From Streptomyces misionensis (GTDB lineage Bacteria > Actinomycetota > Actinomycetes > Streptomycetales > Streptomycetaceae): a stretch of 64,000 nucleotides of DNA. Under the pieces are notes generated by a model. It was not told the DNA's origin. It searched no databases and was given only the letters and a program-made list of their open reading frames with translations. The stretch is from NCBI RefSeq assembly GCF_900104815.1, contig NZ_FNTD01000004.1:434001-498000 (forward strand), in the 5' to 3' direction. Made by a program: the position numbers and the translations under genes. Numbering within the stretch: position 1 is the first letter of the stretch; the number at the start of each line of letters is the position of its first letter. This document shows, in pieces, positions 8,350 to 19,506 of the stretch.

Positions 8350-9228
8350 GTGCCCGACACCATATCCACCGCGCCCCCGCGCTCACCGGCCGTGAGCCGC
8401 GGCCTGCCCTCCCTCGGAGCGGAGGAGACGGCGCTGCTCCGGCTCCTCGACGACACCTTCGAGAAGTGGGGCGTGAGCGCCGGGGCCCGTCCGATGACCA
8501 TGCCCCCGCTGCTGCCCGCCGCCGACCTCAAGCGGCTGGACTACTACGAGAACTTCCCCCACCAGGCCGTCGTCGCCACCGCGATCGACGTCGACCGCCG
8601 CGGCGAGTACTGTTCCGAGACGGGCTGCTTCCCGTGCAGCTCGCTCCAGCCCGCCGAACTCGGCCTGCCCTCCGCCTCCTGTTACGCCGTCTACCTCGAC
8701 CACGAGGGCCGCGAGGTCGAGGCGGACACCCTGGTGACCGTGGTCGGCTGGTGCTTCCGCAAGGAGGAGCGCTACGAGGGGCTGCGCCGCCAACTCGGTT
8801 TCCACATGCGGGAGATCGTCGCCCTCGGCAGCCGCGAACACGCGGACGCCCACCTGCTGGACTTCACCGACCGCATCACCGCCTTCGCCCGGGCGCTCGA
8901 CCTGCCGTTGCGCAGGGAGGCCGCCACCGACCCCTTCTACGACAAGGGCGGTTCCAAGGCGCTGTTGCAGCGGCTGTCCCCGGTCAAGCACGAGTTCCTC
9001 TTCGAGGACCTCGCGATCGCCTCCGTCAACACCCACCGCAACTTCTTCGGCGACCGCTGCTCCATCACCCTCGCCGGCACCGGCGAGCCGGCCTCCACCA
9101 GCTGTGTCGCCTTCGGGCTCGAACGCTGGCTGTCGGCCCTCACCCGGCGGTACGGCACCTGGGCCGCCGCCACCGACGCCGTGCTCGCGGCAGGCGACCG
9201 ACTCCAGCCGGTCGGCCCGGGGGTGTGA
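8350..9228 (+). CDS. SerRS-like amino acid:[carrier protein] ligase
   Basis: A 292-residue class II aminoacyl-tRNA-synthetase-like catalytic domain without a tRNA-binding arm. Recognisable features are LDYYENFPHQAV near residue 60, the acidic EERYEGLRRQLGFHMREIV block corresponding to motif 2, KHEFLFEDLAIASVN, and the motif 3 block STSCVAFGLERW near the C-terminus. This fits the Bll0957-type ligases, which activate a small amino acid with ATP and load it on the phosphopantetheine of a free-standing carrier protein. The carrier protein at 9716 and the phosphopantetheinyl transferase at 9230 are immediately downstream and are the evident partners. Characterised members use Gly or Ala; specificity here is unknown. 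The start is GTG at 8350. Confidence 0.8.
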   Translation: MPDTISTAPPRSPAVSRGLPSLGAEETALLRLLDDTFEKWGVSAGARPMTMPPLLPAADLKRLDYYENFPHQAVVATAIDVDRRGEYCSETGCFPCSSLQPAELGLPSASCYAVYLDHEGREVEADTLVTVVGWCFRKEERYEGLRRQLGFHMREIVALGSREHADAHLLDFTDRITAFARALDLPLRREAATDPFYDKGGSKALLQRLSPVKHEFLFEDLAIASVNTHRNFFGDRCSITLAGTGEPASTSCVAFGLERWLSALTRRYGTWAAATDAVLAAGDRLQPVGPGV

Positions 9229-9229
9229 G

Positions 9230-9664
9230 GTGCCTGCCCACCCCACCGCCCATGGCGGCGGCCCGGGCTGGGCGAACCTCGGCATGGACATCGTGTCCGT
9301 CAAGCGCGTCCGCCGGCTCCTCGACGACCACGGCGAGGATTTCTTCCAGCGGATGCTGAACCCCGGCGAACTCGACGACTGCCGTACGTCCAGCGGCCTC
9401 GATCTGCTCAGCCTGTGCGGACGGATCGCGGCCAAGGAAGCGGCGTTCAAGACCCTGCGGGTCCGGGGCCGGTTCCTGCCCTGGCGCGACATCGTGGTGC
9501 GCCGCTCCGACGGCGGCTGGCCACTGGTCGAACTGCGCCGCACCGCCGCCGAGATGGCGGCCGAGTCCGGCATCCAGGACATCACGGTGAGCATCAGCCA
9601 CGACGTGGACTACGCGGTGGCCGTGGCCGCTCCCGTCCTCGGCGATCCCCGGCACCGGCCGTGA
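9230..9664 (+). CDS. AcpS-type 4'-phosphopantetheinyl transferase
   Basis: A 144-residue protein that would convert the adjacent apo-carrier protein to its holo form using CoA. The AcpS magnesium-binding aspartate is in GMDIVSVKRV (about residue 20), the second acidic site in RIAAKEAAFK, and the C-terminal SISHDVDYAVAVA is the family block. The GTG at 9230 is preferred because the conserved first strand begins before the internal ATG at 9284; it lies one base after the ligase stop, suggesting coupling. Streptomyces have a housekeeping AcpS elsewhere, so a cluster-borne copy points to a dedicated carrier protein. Confidence 0.85.
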   Translation: MPAHPTAHGGGPGWANLGMDIVSVKRVRRLLDDHGEDFFQRMLNPGELDDCRTSSGLDLLSLCGRIAAKEAAFKTLRVRGRFLPWRDIVVRRSDGGWPLVELRRTAAEMAAESGIQDITVSISHDVDYAVAVAAPVLGDPRHRP

Positions 9665-9715
9665 GACGCCCGCTCCGCCCACAACTCTTCCTCGATCACC
9701 GTTAGGAGTACCGCC

Positions 9716-9958
9716 ATGACCGACGGCCTGCAGCAGGTGAAGGACTGGATCCTCAAGCGCCACCCGGAGCGCGAGGACATCCCGAACGACCTCGACCTGA
9801 TCGAGAACCGGCTCATCGACTCGCTGTCCTTCGTGGAGTTCGTCTTCCTCCTGGAGCAGCACAGCGGCCGCGCCATCGAGATGGAGACCCTGGAGGTCGA
9901 CTCCCTGCGCACCCTCGACGCCATCGAGGCCGCCTTCTTCCTCGCGGAGGTGAAGTGA
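9716..9958 (+). CDS. Free-standing acyl/aminoacyl carrier protein
   Basis: An 80-residue carrier protein. The phosphopantetheine attachment site is Ser36 in [10 protein letters not shown], where DSL is the classic motif. The sequence is strongly acidic and predicted all-helical, with a [15 protein letters not shown] helix near the end. It follows the loading ligase and phosphopantetheinyl transferase and precedes metK by one base. It probably carries an amino acid on which the diiron oxygenase, MaoC protein or methyltransferases work. Confidence 0.9.
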   Translation: MTDGLQQVKDWILKRHPEREDIPNDLDLIENRLIDSLSFVEFVFLLEQHSGRAIEMETLEVDSLRTLDAIEAAFFLAEVK

Positions 9959-9959
9959 G

Positions 9960-11168
9960 ATGAGCCGGCGGCTCTTCACCTCCGAGTCCGTCACCGAAGG
10001 CCATCCCGACAAGATCGCCGACCGGATCAGCGACACCGTCCTGGACGCGCTGCTCGGCCAGGACCCGGCCGCCCGGGTGGCGGTGGAGACCCTGATCACC
10101 ACCGGTCAGGTGCACATCGCCGGTGAGGTCACCACCCACGCGTACGCGCCCATCGCCCAGCTGGTGCGCGACACGATCCTCGACATCGGCTACGACTCCT
10201 CCGCCAAGGGCTTCGACGGCGCCTCCTGCGGGGTCTCCGTGTCGATCGGCGCCCAGTCGCCGGACATCGCGCAGGGCGTGGACGCCGCCTGGGAGGCGCG
10301 CGCCGAGGGCAACAGCGACGAGCTGTCCCGGCAGGGCGCCGGCGACCAGGGCCTGATGTTCGGCTACGCCTGCGACGACACCCCCGAGCTGATGCCGCTG
10401 CCGATCCATCTCGCGCACCGGCTGGCCGAGCGGCTGACCGAGGTCCGCAAGAACGGCGGCTGTCCCTATCTGCGGCCGGACGGCAAGACGCAGGTCACCA
10501 TCGAGTACGACGGCGACCGCCCGGCGCGCCTGGACACCGTCGTCGTCTCCTCCCAGCACGCCGGGGACATCAGCCTGGAGGGCCTGCTCGCCCCGGACAT
10601 CCGGGAGTCGGTGGTGGAGCCGACGCTCAAGGCGCTCGCCGAGCAGGGGGTGAGCCTGGAGAGCGACGGCTACCGGCTGCTGGTGAACCCCACGGGCCGC
10701 TTCGAGATCGGCGGCCCGATGGGCGACGCGGGCCTGACCGGCCGCAAGATCATCATCGACACCTACGGCGGGATGGCCCGGCACGGCGGCGGCGCCTTCT
10801 CCGGCAAGGACCCCTCCAAGGTGGACCGCAGCGCGGCGTACGCGATGCGCTGGGTCGCGAAGAACGTGGTCGCCGCGGGTCTCGCCCGCCGCTGCGAGGT
10901 ACAGGTCGCCTACGCCATCGGCAAGGCGGACCCGGTCGGCCTGTTCGTGGAGACGTTCGGCACCGAGTCCGTCCCGGTGGACCGCATCCAGGCCGCGATC
11001 ACGGAGGTCTTCGACCTGCGTCCGGCGGCGATCGTGCGCGACCTGGACCTGCTGCGGCCCGTCTACGCGCGGACCTCCGCGTACGGCCACTTCGGCCGCG
11101 AACTGCCGGAGTTCACCTGGGAGTCGACCGACCGGGCCGGCGCGCTGCGCGCCCACGTGGAGGGCTGA
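9960..11168 (+). CDS. metK: S-adenosylmethionine synthetase
   Basis: A 402-residue methionine adenosyltransferase, ATP plus methionine to SAM. Conserved motifs include [20 protein letters not shown] at the start, [12 protein letters not shown] and the phosphate-binding [16 protein letters not shown]. Length is normal. This is probably a second, cluster-dedicated copy because Streptomyces primary metK lies in an unrelated context. It is the first of five consecutive genes that together regenerate SAM from S-adenosylhomocysteine. Confidence 0.95.
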   Translation: MSRRLFTSESVTEGHPDKIADRISDTVLDALLGQDPAARVAVETLITTGQVHIAGEVTTHAYAPIAQLVRDTILDIGYDSSAKGFDGASCGVSVSIGAQSPDIAQGVDAAWEARAEGNSDELSRQGAGDQGLMFGYACDDTPELMPLPIHLAHRLAERLTEVRKNGGCPYLRPDGKTQVTIEYDGDRPARLDTVVVSSQHAGDISLEGLLAPDIRESVVEPTLKALAEQGVSLESDGYRLLVNPTGRFEIGGPMGDAGLTGRKIIIDTYGGMARHGGGAFSGKDPSKVDRSAAYAMRWVAKNVVAAGLARRCEVQVAYAIGKADPVGLFVETFGTESVPVDRIQAAITEVFDLRPAAIVRDLDLLRPVYARTSAYGHFGRELPEFTWESTDRAGALRAHVEG

Positions 11169-11169
11169 G

Positions 11170-12165
11170 ATGCGTATCGCTGTCACGGGTTCCATCGCCA
11201 CCGACCATCTGATGTCCTTCCCGGGGAGCTTCACCGACCAGCTCCTGGCCGACCGACTGGACCGCGTCTCCCTGTCCTTCCTCGCCGACCGGCTGGAGAT
11301 CCGCCGTGGCGGCGTGGCAGCGAACATCTCGTTCGGCCTCGGGCTGCTCGGCCTGCGGCCGGTGCTGGTCGGGGCGGTCGGCGACGATTTCGAGCCCTAC
11401 CGCGTCTGGCTGAAGCAGCACGGGGTCGACACCGACTCCGTGCTGGTCAGCGAGGAGCACCACACCGCCCGTTTCGTCTGTACGACGGACCGCGCGCAGA
11501 ACCAGATCGCCACCTTCTACGCCGGCGCGATGACGGAGGCCCGCCGGATCGACCTGCGGGCGATCGCCGAGCGCACGGGCCGGCTCGGGCTGGTGATGAT
11601 CTCGCCGGACGACCCGGAGGCCATGCTGCGGCACACCCGGGCCTGCCGGGACCTCGGCATCCCGTTCGCCGCCGATCCGTCCCAGCAGCTGGCGCGGCTC
11701 AGCGGCAAGGAGGTGCTCGAACTCATCGACGGGTCACGCTGGTTGTTCACCAACGAGTACGAGACCGCGCTGCTCCAGGAGCGTACCGGGCTCGGTGTGC
11801 CGGACGTGCTGCGCCGCGTCGGCCGCTGGGTCACCACGGAGGGCGCCGCGGGCGTCCGCATCCGCCGCGACGGCCGGCCGGACCTCGCCGTGCCCGCGGT
11901 CGAGGTCTCCGGTGTGGTGGACCCGACCGGTGTCGGCGACGCGTTCCGCGCGGGCTTCCTCGCCGGCACGGCGTGGGGTGTCCCGGAGCGCTGCGCGGCG
12001 CAGCTCGGCTGTGTCGTGGCCGCCACCGCGCTGGACTACGTGGGCACCCAGGAGTACCGGCTGTACCGGGACATCGTGCTCGGGCGGCTGCGCACGACCT
12101 ACGGCGTGGGCTGCGCGGCCCAGCTGGCCACGCATCTCGCGGCGAACCTGAGGGGGCTGACATGA
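11170..12165 (+). CDS. PfkB-family carbohydrate kinase, probable adenosine kinase
   Basis: A 331-residue ribokinase-fold kinase. It begins IAVTGSIATDHLMSFPG, has the substrate/phosphate region RRGGVAANISFGLGLLG and the catalytic motif DPTGVGDAFRAGFLAG (Asp as base). Actinobacterial adenosine kinases of this family start in the same way. Between metK and metH/ahcY the likely role is to phosphorylate the adenosine released by SAH hydrolase and so pull that reversible reaction forward. Other sugar kinase activities are not excluded. It starts one base after the metK stop and its own stop overlaps the metH start. Confidence 0.82.
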   Translation: MRIAVTGSIATDHLMSFPGSFTDQLLADRLDRVSLSFLADRLEIRRGGVAANISFGLGLLGLRPVLVGAVGDDFEPYRVWLKQHGVDTDSVLVSEEHHTARFVCTTDRAQNQIATFYAGAMTEARRIDLRAIAERTGRLGLVMISPDDPEAMLRHTRACRDLGIPFAADPSQQLARLSGKEVLELIDGSRWLFTNEYETALLQERTGLGVPDVLRRVGRWVTTEGAAGVRIRRDGRPDLAVPAVEVSGVVDPTGVGDAFRAGFLAGTAWGVPERCAAQLGCVVAATALDYVGTQEYRLYRDIVLGRLRTTYGVGCAAQLATHLAANLRGLT

Positions 12166-15100
12166 CGGCCGCCCGGATCGGCGCCCTGCGGACGGCGCTC
12201 GCCACCCGGGTGGTGGTGGCCGACGGGGCGATGGGCACCATGCTCCAGGCCCAGGAACCCACCCTGGACGACTTCCAGCAGCTCGAAGGCTGCAACGAGA
12301 TCCTCAACCTGACCCGCCCGGACATCGTCCGCTCGGTCCACGAGGCGTACTTCGCGGTGGGCGTGGACTGCGTGGAGACCAACACCTTCGGGGCCAACCA
12401 CGCGGCGATGGCGGAGTACGACATCGCCGGCCGGGTGTACGAGCTGTCCGAGGCGGGCGCCCGGATCGCCCGCGAGGTGGCGGACGAGTTCACCGCCCGG
12501 GAGGGCCGGCAGCGCTGGGTGCTGGGCTCCATGGGCCCCGGCACCAAGCTGCCCACCCTCGGGCACATCGGCTACGGCACGATCCGCGACGGCTTCCAGG
12601 CGAACGCGGAGGGCCTGCTGGCGGGCGGCGCGGACGCGCTGCTCGTGGAGACCACCCAGGACCTGCTCCAGACGAAGGCCGCCGTGCTCGGCGCCCGGCG
12701 CGCCCTGGACGCCCTCGGCCTGGACGTGCCGTTGCTGGTGTCGATGGCCTTCGAGACCACGGGCACCATGCTGCTGGGCTCCGAGATCGGCGCTGCCCTC
12801 ACCGCCCTGGAGCCGCTGGGCATCGATCTCATCGGACTCAACTGCTCGACCGGACCGGCCGAGATGGGCGAACACCTGCGCCATCTCGCCCGCAACGCCC
12901 GCATCCCCCTGCTGTGCATGCCGAACGCCGGCCTGCCGGTGCTGACCAACGACGGCGCGTACTTCCCGCTCGGTCCGGATCAACTGGCGGACGCGCAGGA
13001 GACGTTCGTGCGTGAGTACGGTCTGTCGCTGGTGGGCGGGTGCTGTGGTACGACGCCGGAGCATCTGCGGCAGGTGGTGGAGCGGGTGCGGGGTCTGACC
13101 CCGCCCGGGCGTGACCCGCGGCCGGAGCCGGGTGCGGCGTCGCTGTACCAGTCGGTGCCGTTCCGGCAGGACACGTCGTATCTGGCGATCGGTGAGCGGA
13201 CGAACGCGAACGGGTCGAAGAAGTTCCGTGAGGCGATGCTGGAGGGCCGCTGGGACGACTGTGTGGAGATCGCCCGGGAGCAGATCCGCGAGGGCGCGCA
13301 CATGCTCGATCTGTGTGTGGACTATGTCGGCCGGGACGGTGTCGCGGACATGGAGGAGCTGGCCGGCAGGCTGGCGACGGCGTCGACGCTGCCGATCGTG
13401 CTGGACTCCACCGAGGTGGAGGTGATCCGGGCCGGTCTGGAGAAGCTGGGCGGGCGTGCGGTGATCAACTCGGTGAACTACGAGGACGGGGACGGTCCCG
13501 AGTCGCGGTTCGCCCGGGTGACGGCGCTGGCGCGTGAGCACGGTGCGGCGCTGATCGCGCTGACGATCGACGAGGAGGGCCAGGCCCGCACGCCGCAGAA
13601 GAAGGTGGAGATCGCCGAGCGGCTGATCGCGGATCTGACGGGGAACTGGGGGATCCGTGAGGAGGACGTCCTCATCGACACCCTCACGTTCACGATCTGC
13701 ACGGGTCAGGAGGAGTCCCGCAAGGACGGTGTGGCGACGATCGAGGCGATCCGGGAGCTGAAGCGGCGTCATCCCGCGGTGCAGACCACGCTGGGGCTGT
13801 CGAACATCTCCTTCGGGCTGAACCCGGCCGCCCGGATCCTGCTCAACAGCGTCTTCCTGGACGAGTGTGTGAAGGCGGGGCTGGACTCGGCGATCGTGCA
13901 CGCCTCGAAGATCCTGCCGATCGCCCGGTTCAGCGAGGAGGAGGTCACCACGGCGCTGGACCTGATCTACGACCGGCGTGCGCCGGGCTACGACCCGTTG
14001 CAGAAGCTGATGCGGCTGTTCGAGGGGGCGACGGCGAAGTCGCTGAAGGCGGGCAAGGCCGAGGAGCTGGCCGCGCTGCCGCTGGAGGAGCGGCTCAAGC
14101 GGCGGATCATCGACGGGGAACGCAACGGTCTGGAAGCGGATCTGGATGCGGCGCTGGCCGAGCGGCCGGCGCTGGACATCGTCAACGAGACGCTGCTGGA
14201 CGGCATGAAGGTCGTCGGTGAGCTGTTCGGCTCGGGGCAGATGCAGCTGCCGTTCGTGCTGCAGTCCGCCGAGGTGATGAAGGCCGCGGTCGCCTATCTC
14301 GAACCGCACATGGAGAAGTCGGACGCCGAGGGCAAGGGCACCATCGTGCTGGCCACGGTCCGCGGTGACGTGCACGACATCGGCAAGAACCTCGTCGACA
14401 TCATCCTGTCCAACAACGGCTACAACGTGGTCAACCTGGGGATCAAGCAGCCCGTCTCCGCGATCCTGGAGGCCGCCGAGGAGCACCGCGCGGACGTGAT
14501 CGGCATGTCCGGGCTGCTGGTGAAGTCCACCGTGATCATGAAGGAGAACCTGGAGGAGCTCAACCAGCGCGCCCTGGCGTCGAAATACCCGGTCATCCTC
14601 GGCGGCGCCGCTCTCACCCGCGCCTACGTCGAACAGGACCTCCACGAGATCTACCAGGGCGAGGTCCGCTACGCCCGCGACGCCTTCGAGGGCCTGCGCC
14701 TGATGGACGCCCTCATCGGCGTCAAACGCGGCGTGCCCGGCGCGAAACTCCCCGAACTGAAGCAACGCCGGGTACCCGCGCGGAAGGCGGTCCCGGAGGA
14801 GCCCGCGGAGGCAGGCCGTTCCGACGTCGCCACCGACAACCCCGTGCCCACCCCGCCGTTCTGGGGCACCCGCGTCAGCAAGGGCATCCAGCTCAAGGAA
14901 TACGCCTCCTGGCTCGACGAAGACGCCCTCTTCAAGGGCCAATGGGGCCTGACCAAGGACCTGTTCGAGACCGAGGGAAGGCCCAGGCTGCGCGGCTGGC
15001 TCGATCTGCTGCGCACCCGCAACCTGCTGGAAGCGTCCGTCGTCCACGGCTACTTCCCCTGTGTGTCCAAGGACGACGACCTGATCGTCCTCGACGAGCA

Positions 15101-15617
15101 CGGCACGGAACTCACCCGGTTCACCTTCCCCCGGCAGGACCGCGGCCGGCGGCTGTGCCTGGCCGACTTCTTCCGCCCGGAGGAGTCCGGCGAGAGGGAC
15201 GTCGTCGGCTTCCAGGTCGTCACCGTCGGCTCCCGCATCGGCGAGGAGACCGCGCGGCTCTTCGCGGCCAACGCCTACCGCGACTACCTCGAACTGCACG
15301 GCCTGTCCGTCCAGTTGGCCGAAGCCCTCGCCGAGTACTGGCACGCCCGCGTCCGCGCCGAACTCGGTATCGCCGGCGCCGATCCGGACTCGCTGGCCGG
15401 CATGTTCCGCACCGACTACCAGGGGTGCCGCTACTCCCTCGGCTACCCGGCGTGCCCCGATCTGGCGGACCGCGCCAAGATCGCCACCCTGCTGGAACCC
15501 GAGCGGATCGGGGTCCGGCTGTCCGAGGAGTTCCAGCTCCACCCCGAGCAGTCCACGGACGCGATCGTCGTCCACCACCCCGAGGCGGGATACTTCAACG
15601 CCGGGCGGCGCTCATGA
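12162..15617 (+). CDS. metH: Cobalamin-dependent methionine synthase
   Basis: An 1151-residue four-module MetH, methylating homocysteine from methyltetrahydrofolate. The homocysteine domain (residues 1-320) ends with the zinc motif [11 protein letters not shown]. The pterin domain follows (about 330-620, opening with [13 protein letters not shown]). The cobalamin domain contains DVHDIGKN with the lower-ligand His738. The C-terminal activation domain covers about 920-1151, where SAM-dependent reactivation occurs. The ATG at 12162 overlaps the kinase stop (ATGA). Codon choice changes inside the gene: from about 13,000 to 14,170 codons ending in T or G (GGT, CGT, GTG, TCG) are much commoner than before or after, suggesting a mosaic origin. 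Confidence 0.95.
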   Translation: MTAARIGALRTALATRVVVADGAMGTMLQAQEPTLDDFQQLEGCNEILNLTRPDIVRSVHEAYFAVGVDCVETNTFGANHAAMAEYDIAGRVYELSEAGARIAREVADEFTAREGRQRWVLGSMGPGTKLPTLGHIGYGTIRDGFQANAEGLLAGGADALLVETTQDLLQTKAAVLGARRALDALGLDVPLLVSMAFETTGTMLLGSEIGAALTALEPLGIDLIGLNCSTGPAEMGEHLRHLARNARIPLLCMPNAGLPVLTNDGAYFPLGPDQLADAQETFVREYGLSLVGGCCGTTPEHLRQVVERVRGLTPPGRDPRPEPGAASLYQSVPFRQDTSYLAIGERTNANGSKKFREAMLEGRWDDCVEIAREQIREGAHMLDLCVDYVGRDGVADMEELAGRLATASTLPIVLDSTEVEVIRAGLEKLGGRAVINSVNYEDGDGPESRFARVTALAREHGAALIALTIDEEGQARTPQKKVEIAERLIADLTGNWGIREEDVLIDTLTFTICTGQEESRKDGVATIEAIRELKRRHPAVQTTLGLSNISFGLNPAARILLNSVFLDECVKAGLDSAIVHASKILPIARFSEEEVTTALDLIYDRRAPGYDPLQKLMRLFEGATAKSLKAGKAEELAALPLEERLKRRIIDGERNGLEADLDAALAERPALDIVNETLLDGMKVVGELFGSGQMQLPFVLQSAEVMKAAVAYLEPHMEKSDAEGKGTIVLATVRGDVHDIGKNLVDIILSNNGYNVVNLGIKQPVSAILEAAEEHRADVIGMSGLLVKSTVIMKENLEELNQRALASKYPVILGGAALTRAYVEQDLHEIYQGEVRYARDAFEGLRLMDALIGVKRGVPGAKLPELKQRRVPARKAVPEEPAEAGRSDVATDNPVPTPPFWGTRVSKGIQLKEYASWLDEDALFKGQWGLTKDLFETEGRPRLRGWLDLLRTRNLLEASVVHGYFPCVSKDDDLIVLDEHGTELTRFTFPRQDRGRRLCLADFFRPEESGERDVVGFQVVTVGSRIGEETARLFAANAYRDYLELHGLSVQLAEALAEYWHARVRAELGIAGADPDSLAGMFRTDYQGCRYSLGYPACPDLADRAKIATLLEPERIGVRLSEEFQLHPEQSTDAIVVHHPEAGYFNAGRRS

Positions 15618-16460
15618 CCACCTTCTCGTTCGAGTTCTTCCCACCCGCCACCGCCGCGGGCGAGCGCGCCCTGTGGAGCGCGGTGCGCAAAGTGGAGGCG
15701 CTGCGGCCCGACTTCGTGTCGGTCACCTATGGGGCGGGGGGTTCCTCCCGCGACCGTACGGTGGCGCTCACCCGGCGCATCGCCGCCGAGACGACCCTGC
15801 GTCCGGCCGCCCATCTGACCGCCGTCGGGCACTCGGTGGCCGAGCTGCGCCGCATCATCGGCAGCTACGCGGACGCGGGCATCCGCGACGTCCTCGCGCT
15901 GCGCGGCGACCCGCCCGGCGACCCGCGGGGCCCGTGGGTCCCGCATCCCGACGGGTTCACGCACGCCTACCAGCTGGTCGAACTGCTGCGCTCGCTGGGC
16001 GACTTCACCATCGGCGTGGCGGCCTTCCCGGAGGGGCATCCGCGCTCGCCCGACGCCCGGTCCGATCTGCGCCACTTCGTGGCCAAGTGCAAGGCCGGCG
16101 CGGACTACGCCATCACGCAGATGTTCTTCCGCGCGGAGGACTATCTGCGGCTGCGGGACCGGGTCGCCGCGGCCGGCTGCGAGACCCCGATCATCCCGGA
16201 GATCATGCCCGCCACCGACGTCCGCCAGATCCGCCGGTTCGCCGAGCTCAGCGCGGCGACCTTCCCGAAGGACCTGGCGCACCGGCTGGAGGCGGCCCGG
16301 CACGATCCCGCCGTCGCGCACCGCATCGGCGTCGACCACGCCGTCGCCATGGCCGACCGGCTCCTCGCCGAGGGGGCGCCCGGTCTGCACTACATCACCC
16401 TGAACCGCTCGACGGCGGCCCTGGACATCCATCGCACCATCCAAGCATCGAGGAGCCTCA

Positions 16461-16471
<11 letters not shown>
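15614..16471 (+). CDS. metF: 5,10-methylenetetrahydrofolate reductase
   Basis: A 285-residue FAD-dependent reductase that makes the methyltetrahydrofolate used by MetH. It begins [10 protein letters not shown] (family N-terminus with the catalytic Glu), has [14 protein letters not shown] and [11 protein letters not shown]. The ATG overlaps the metH stop, so the two are coupled; its end overlaps the ahcY start by 11 bases. Length is close to the E. coli enzyme. Confidence 0.93.
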
Positions 16472-17864
<1,393 letters not shown>

Positions 17865-17883
17865 GAGCGCGGAGCAGACAGAG

Positions 17884-18564
17884 ATGTCCGAGCACAACCC
17901 GTACGCGGCGGCGGGCCGGGACCCCGGCCTTCCCGGCCGCCTGCTCCGCACCGAGCGAGACGCGCTGATGCCGTTGCTGCGTGCCGCTCCCCGGGAGCTG
18001 TTCGAACTGCGCACCGCCTGTCCCGGATGGACGGTGCGCCAGGTCCTCGCCCACTGTGGGGCGGCGCTGATCCGCATCGTCGAGGGCCGGCTGGAGGAGG
18101 GCGCGTTCCTGCCGGAGGCGAACGCCGCGGATGTGGCGGAGCGCGCGGACTGGCCGCTGGAGCGCGTGCTGGACGAGCTGGAGCAGGGGCTCACGGAGGC
18201 CGGTGAGGTCATCGCCCGGCGCTGCGACGACCGGCTGGACGCGGTGGCGCTGGGCGAGTGGGTGCACGCCGGTGACGTGCGCGAGGCGTTCGGCGAGCGG
18301 GGGGCGTACGCCGGGGAGAGCGCGGAGCACGCCCTCCCCCTGCTGACGGCGACCAGCCGGCAGCGCGGCACCCCCGGCCTGCACGCCCATCTCCCCGGCG
18401 CCGACGCGCCGTTGCCGCTGGGGAACCCCTGCGCGGAGCGTCCCCTCGCGCAGTTCCGCGGGGACCTGCCGACGCTGATCCGGATCTACACCGGCCGTCC
18501 GCTCGTCGGCACCCGCTACCACCTGTCGGGCGCCACGGAGAAGGAGCTGTGCATCTACCGGTGA
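17884..18564 (+). CDS. MDMPI/DinB-like protein (mycothiol-dependent isomerase superfamily)
   Basis: A 226-residue protein of the TIGR03083/MDMPI N-terminal fold. TACPGWTVRQVLAHCGAAL and GEWVHAGDVREAFGERG contain the conserved Trp and metal-ligand His positions of the four-helix DinB/MDMPI core. Characterised members are metal-dependent enzymes that use mycothiol as cofactor, such as maleylpyruvate isomerase, but many are uncharacterised. It ends the forward operon, 20 bases after ahcY. Its presence near MshA-like and PIG-L genes makes a thiol-transfer role worth considering, though this is inference. Confidence 0.68.
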   Translation: MSEHNPYAAAGRDPGLPGRLLRTERDALMPLLRAAPRELFELRTACPGWTVRQVLAHCGAALIRIVEGRLEEGAFLPEANAADVAERADWPLERVLDELEQGLTEAGEVIARRCDDRLDAVALGEWVHAGDVREAFGERGAYAGESAEHALPLLTATSRQRGTPGLHAHLPGADAPLPLGNPCAERPLAQFRGDLPTLIRIYTGRPLVGTRYHLSGATEKELCIYR

Positions 18565-18578
18565 GCGGGGCGGCTCAC
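18561..18578. terminator. Short hairpin spanning two convergent stop codons
   Basis: GTGAGC at 18561-18566 pairs with GCTCAC at 18573-18578 around a 6-base loop. Both stop codons, the forward TGA and the reverse-strand TCA, lie inside the stem. With only ten bases between the convergent genes this may be the shared terminator; no T run follows. Confidence 0.45.
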
Positions 18579-19315
18579 TCGGTGCTGACGATCTGGAACG
18601 CCTCGGCGAGCCGGCCCGGGGGCAGTCCGCCCGCCCGGGCGTGCTCGGCGAGCCAGTCGCGCAGCAGCCCGGCGAGGTCCTCGAAGTGGGCCGTCTGCGA
18701 GGTGTGGATGCGCAGCGCCTCCACCTTGCGGGCGAAGACGGTGGTGACGTCGACGTACTGGTTGGGCGTCGGCCCGGTCATCAGCCACAGCTCGGGGACG
18801 ATCCAGGGTTCGAGCCCCTCGCTCTTGAGGAGTTCCGGGTGCGCGAAGGGGTTGCGCGCCTCCGGGTAGATCGCCCGCAGGGCCGCGTCGCCGACCGCCC
18901 GGTGGTCCGGGTGCAGGTCCGCGACGCGCTTCCAGTTGATCTCGGGGCTCGGGATGATCGCGCGGCGCGGCCGGACCTGGCGGATGACCCGGCACAGGTC
19001 GCGGCGCAGCTCGGCGGTCGGCTCCACGAAGCTGTCCGGGTAGCCGAGGAAGCGCACGTCGTGCACGCCGCTGAGCTTGGCCGAGTGGACCTGTTCGGCT
19101 CGGCGCAGATCGGCCATCGCCTGGCGGGGCAGCCGTTCGTCGTAGCCGCCGGCGTCGCCGTCGGTGACGATGCAGTAGGTCACGCGGGTGCCGTCGGCGA
19201 TCCAGCGCATCACCGTGCCGCTGACGCAGAATTCGATGTCGTCCGGGTGCGCGGCCACGACGAGAAGACTCTCCGGCGCGCCGCGGTCGGGGGGATCGGC
19301 CTTGAACTCTTCCAT
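18575..19315 (-). CDS. PIG-L family deacetylase (MshB/Mca-like)
   Basis: A 246-residue zinc-dependent LmbE/PIG-L enzyme. The metal site is VVAAHPDDIEF near residue 20 and the second His block LHPDHRAVG near 130. Members remove acetyl groups from GlcNAc-containing substrates (MshB in mycothiol, PIG-L in GPI anchors) or cleave mycothiol conjugates (Mca). It starts at the ATG at 19315; the longer frame begins in a non-coding-like stretch. It is divergent from the asparagine-synthetase-like gene and shares the cluster with an MshA-like glycosyltransferase, which suggests sequential transfer and deacetylation of GlcNAc. Confidence 0.83.
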   Translation of the reverse strand: MEEFKADPPDRGAPESLLVVAAHPDDIEFCVSGTVMRWIADGTRVTYCIVTDGDAGGYDERLPRQAMADLRRAEQVHSAKLSGVHDVRFLGYPDSFVEPTAELRRDLCRVIRQVRPRRAIIPSPEINWKRVADLHPDHRAVGDAALRAIYPEARNPFAHPELLKSEGLEPWIVPELWLMTGPTPNQYVDVTTVFARKVEALRIHTSQTAHFEDLAGLLRDWLAEHARAGGLPPGRLAEAFQIVSTE

Positions 19316-19506
19316 GCCACAACCCTGTTGGCCGGGCGGTGGCCGGACAAGGCGGTGCCGGTGGCGCGTCGACGCCATGACACTTACGCGCCAGACAAAA
19401 AATTGGTAGCTTCAAAACATTGTCGGGACCAAGTTTCGTCGGTGCCTGTCGCACACCCGTGTCCCGAAGTCCACGTCTCGGATCCACAGTCTCGGAGGCC
19501 ACCAGC
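19316..19506. promoter_or_regulatory. AT-rich divergent promoter region
   Basis: 191 bases between divergent cluster genes. The segment 19391-19435 is unusually AT-rich for this genome and contains TTGGT at 19403-19407 and its complement ACCAA at 19428-19432, an interrupted inverted repeat. No consensus -35/-10 pair can be placed with confidence. A shared regulator binding here is a guess. Confidence 0.35.

Noticed and set aside
9665..9960. A SAM-responsive riboswitch upstream of metK or the SAM-cycle genes
   Set aside because: Gaps are only 1-51 bases with no room or structure for a SAM aptamer; the genes are inside an operon.
12099..15578. A 1159-codon minus-strand frame antisense to metH
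   Set aside because: It mirrors metH codons, has no recognisable domain, and the forward frame encodes a full MetH.
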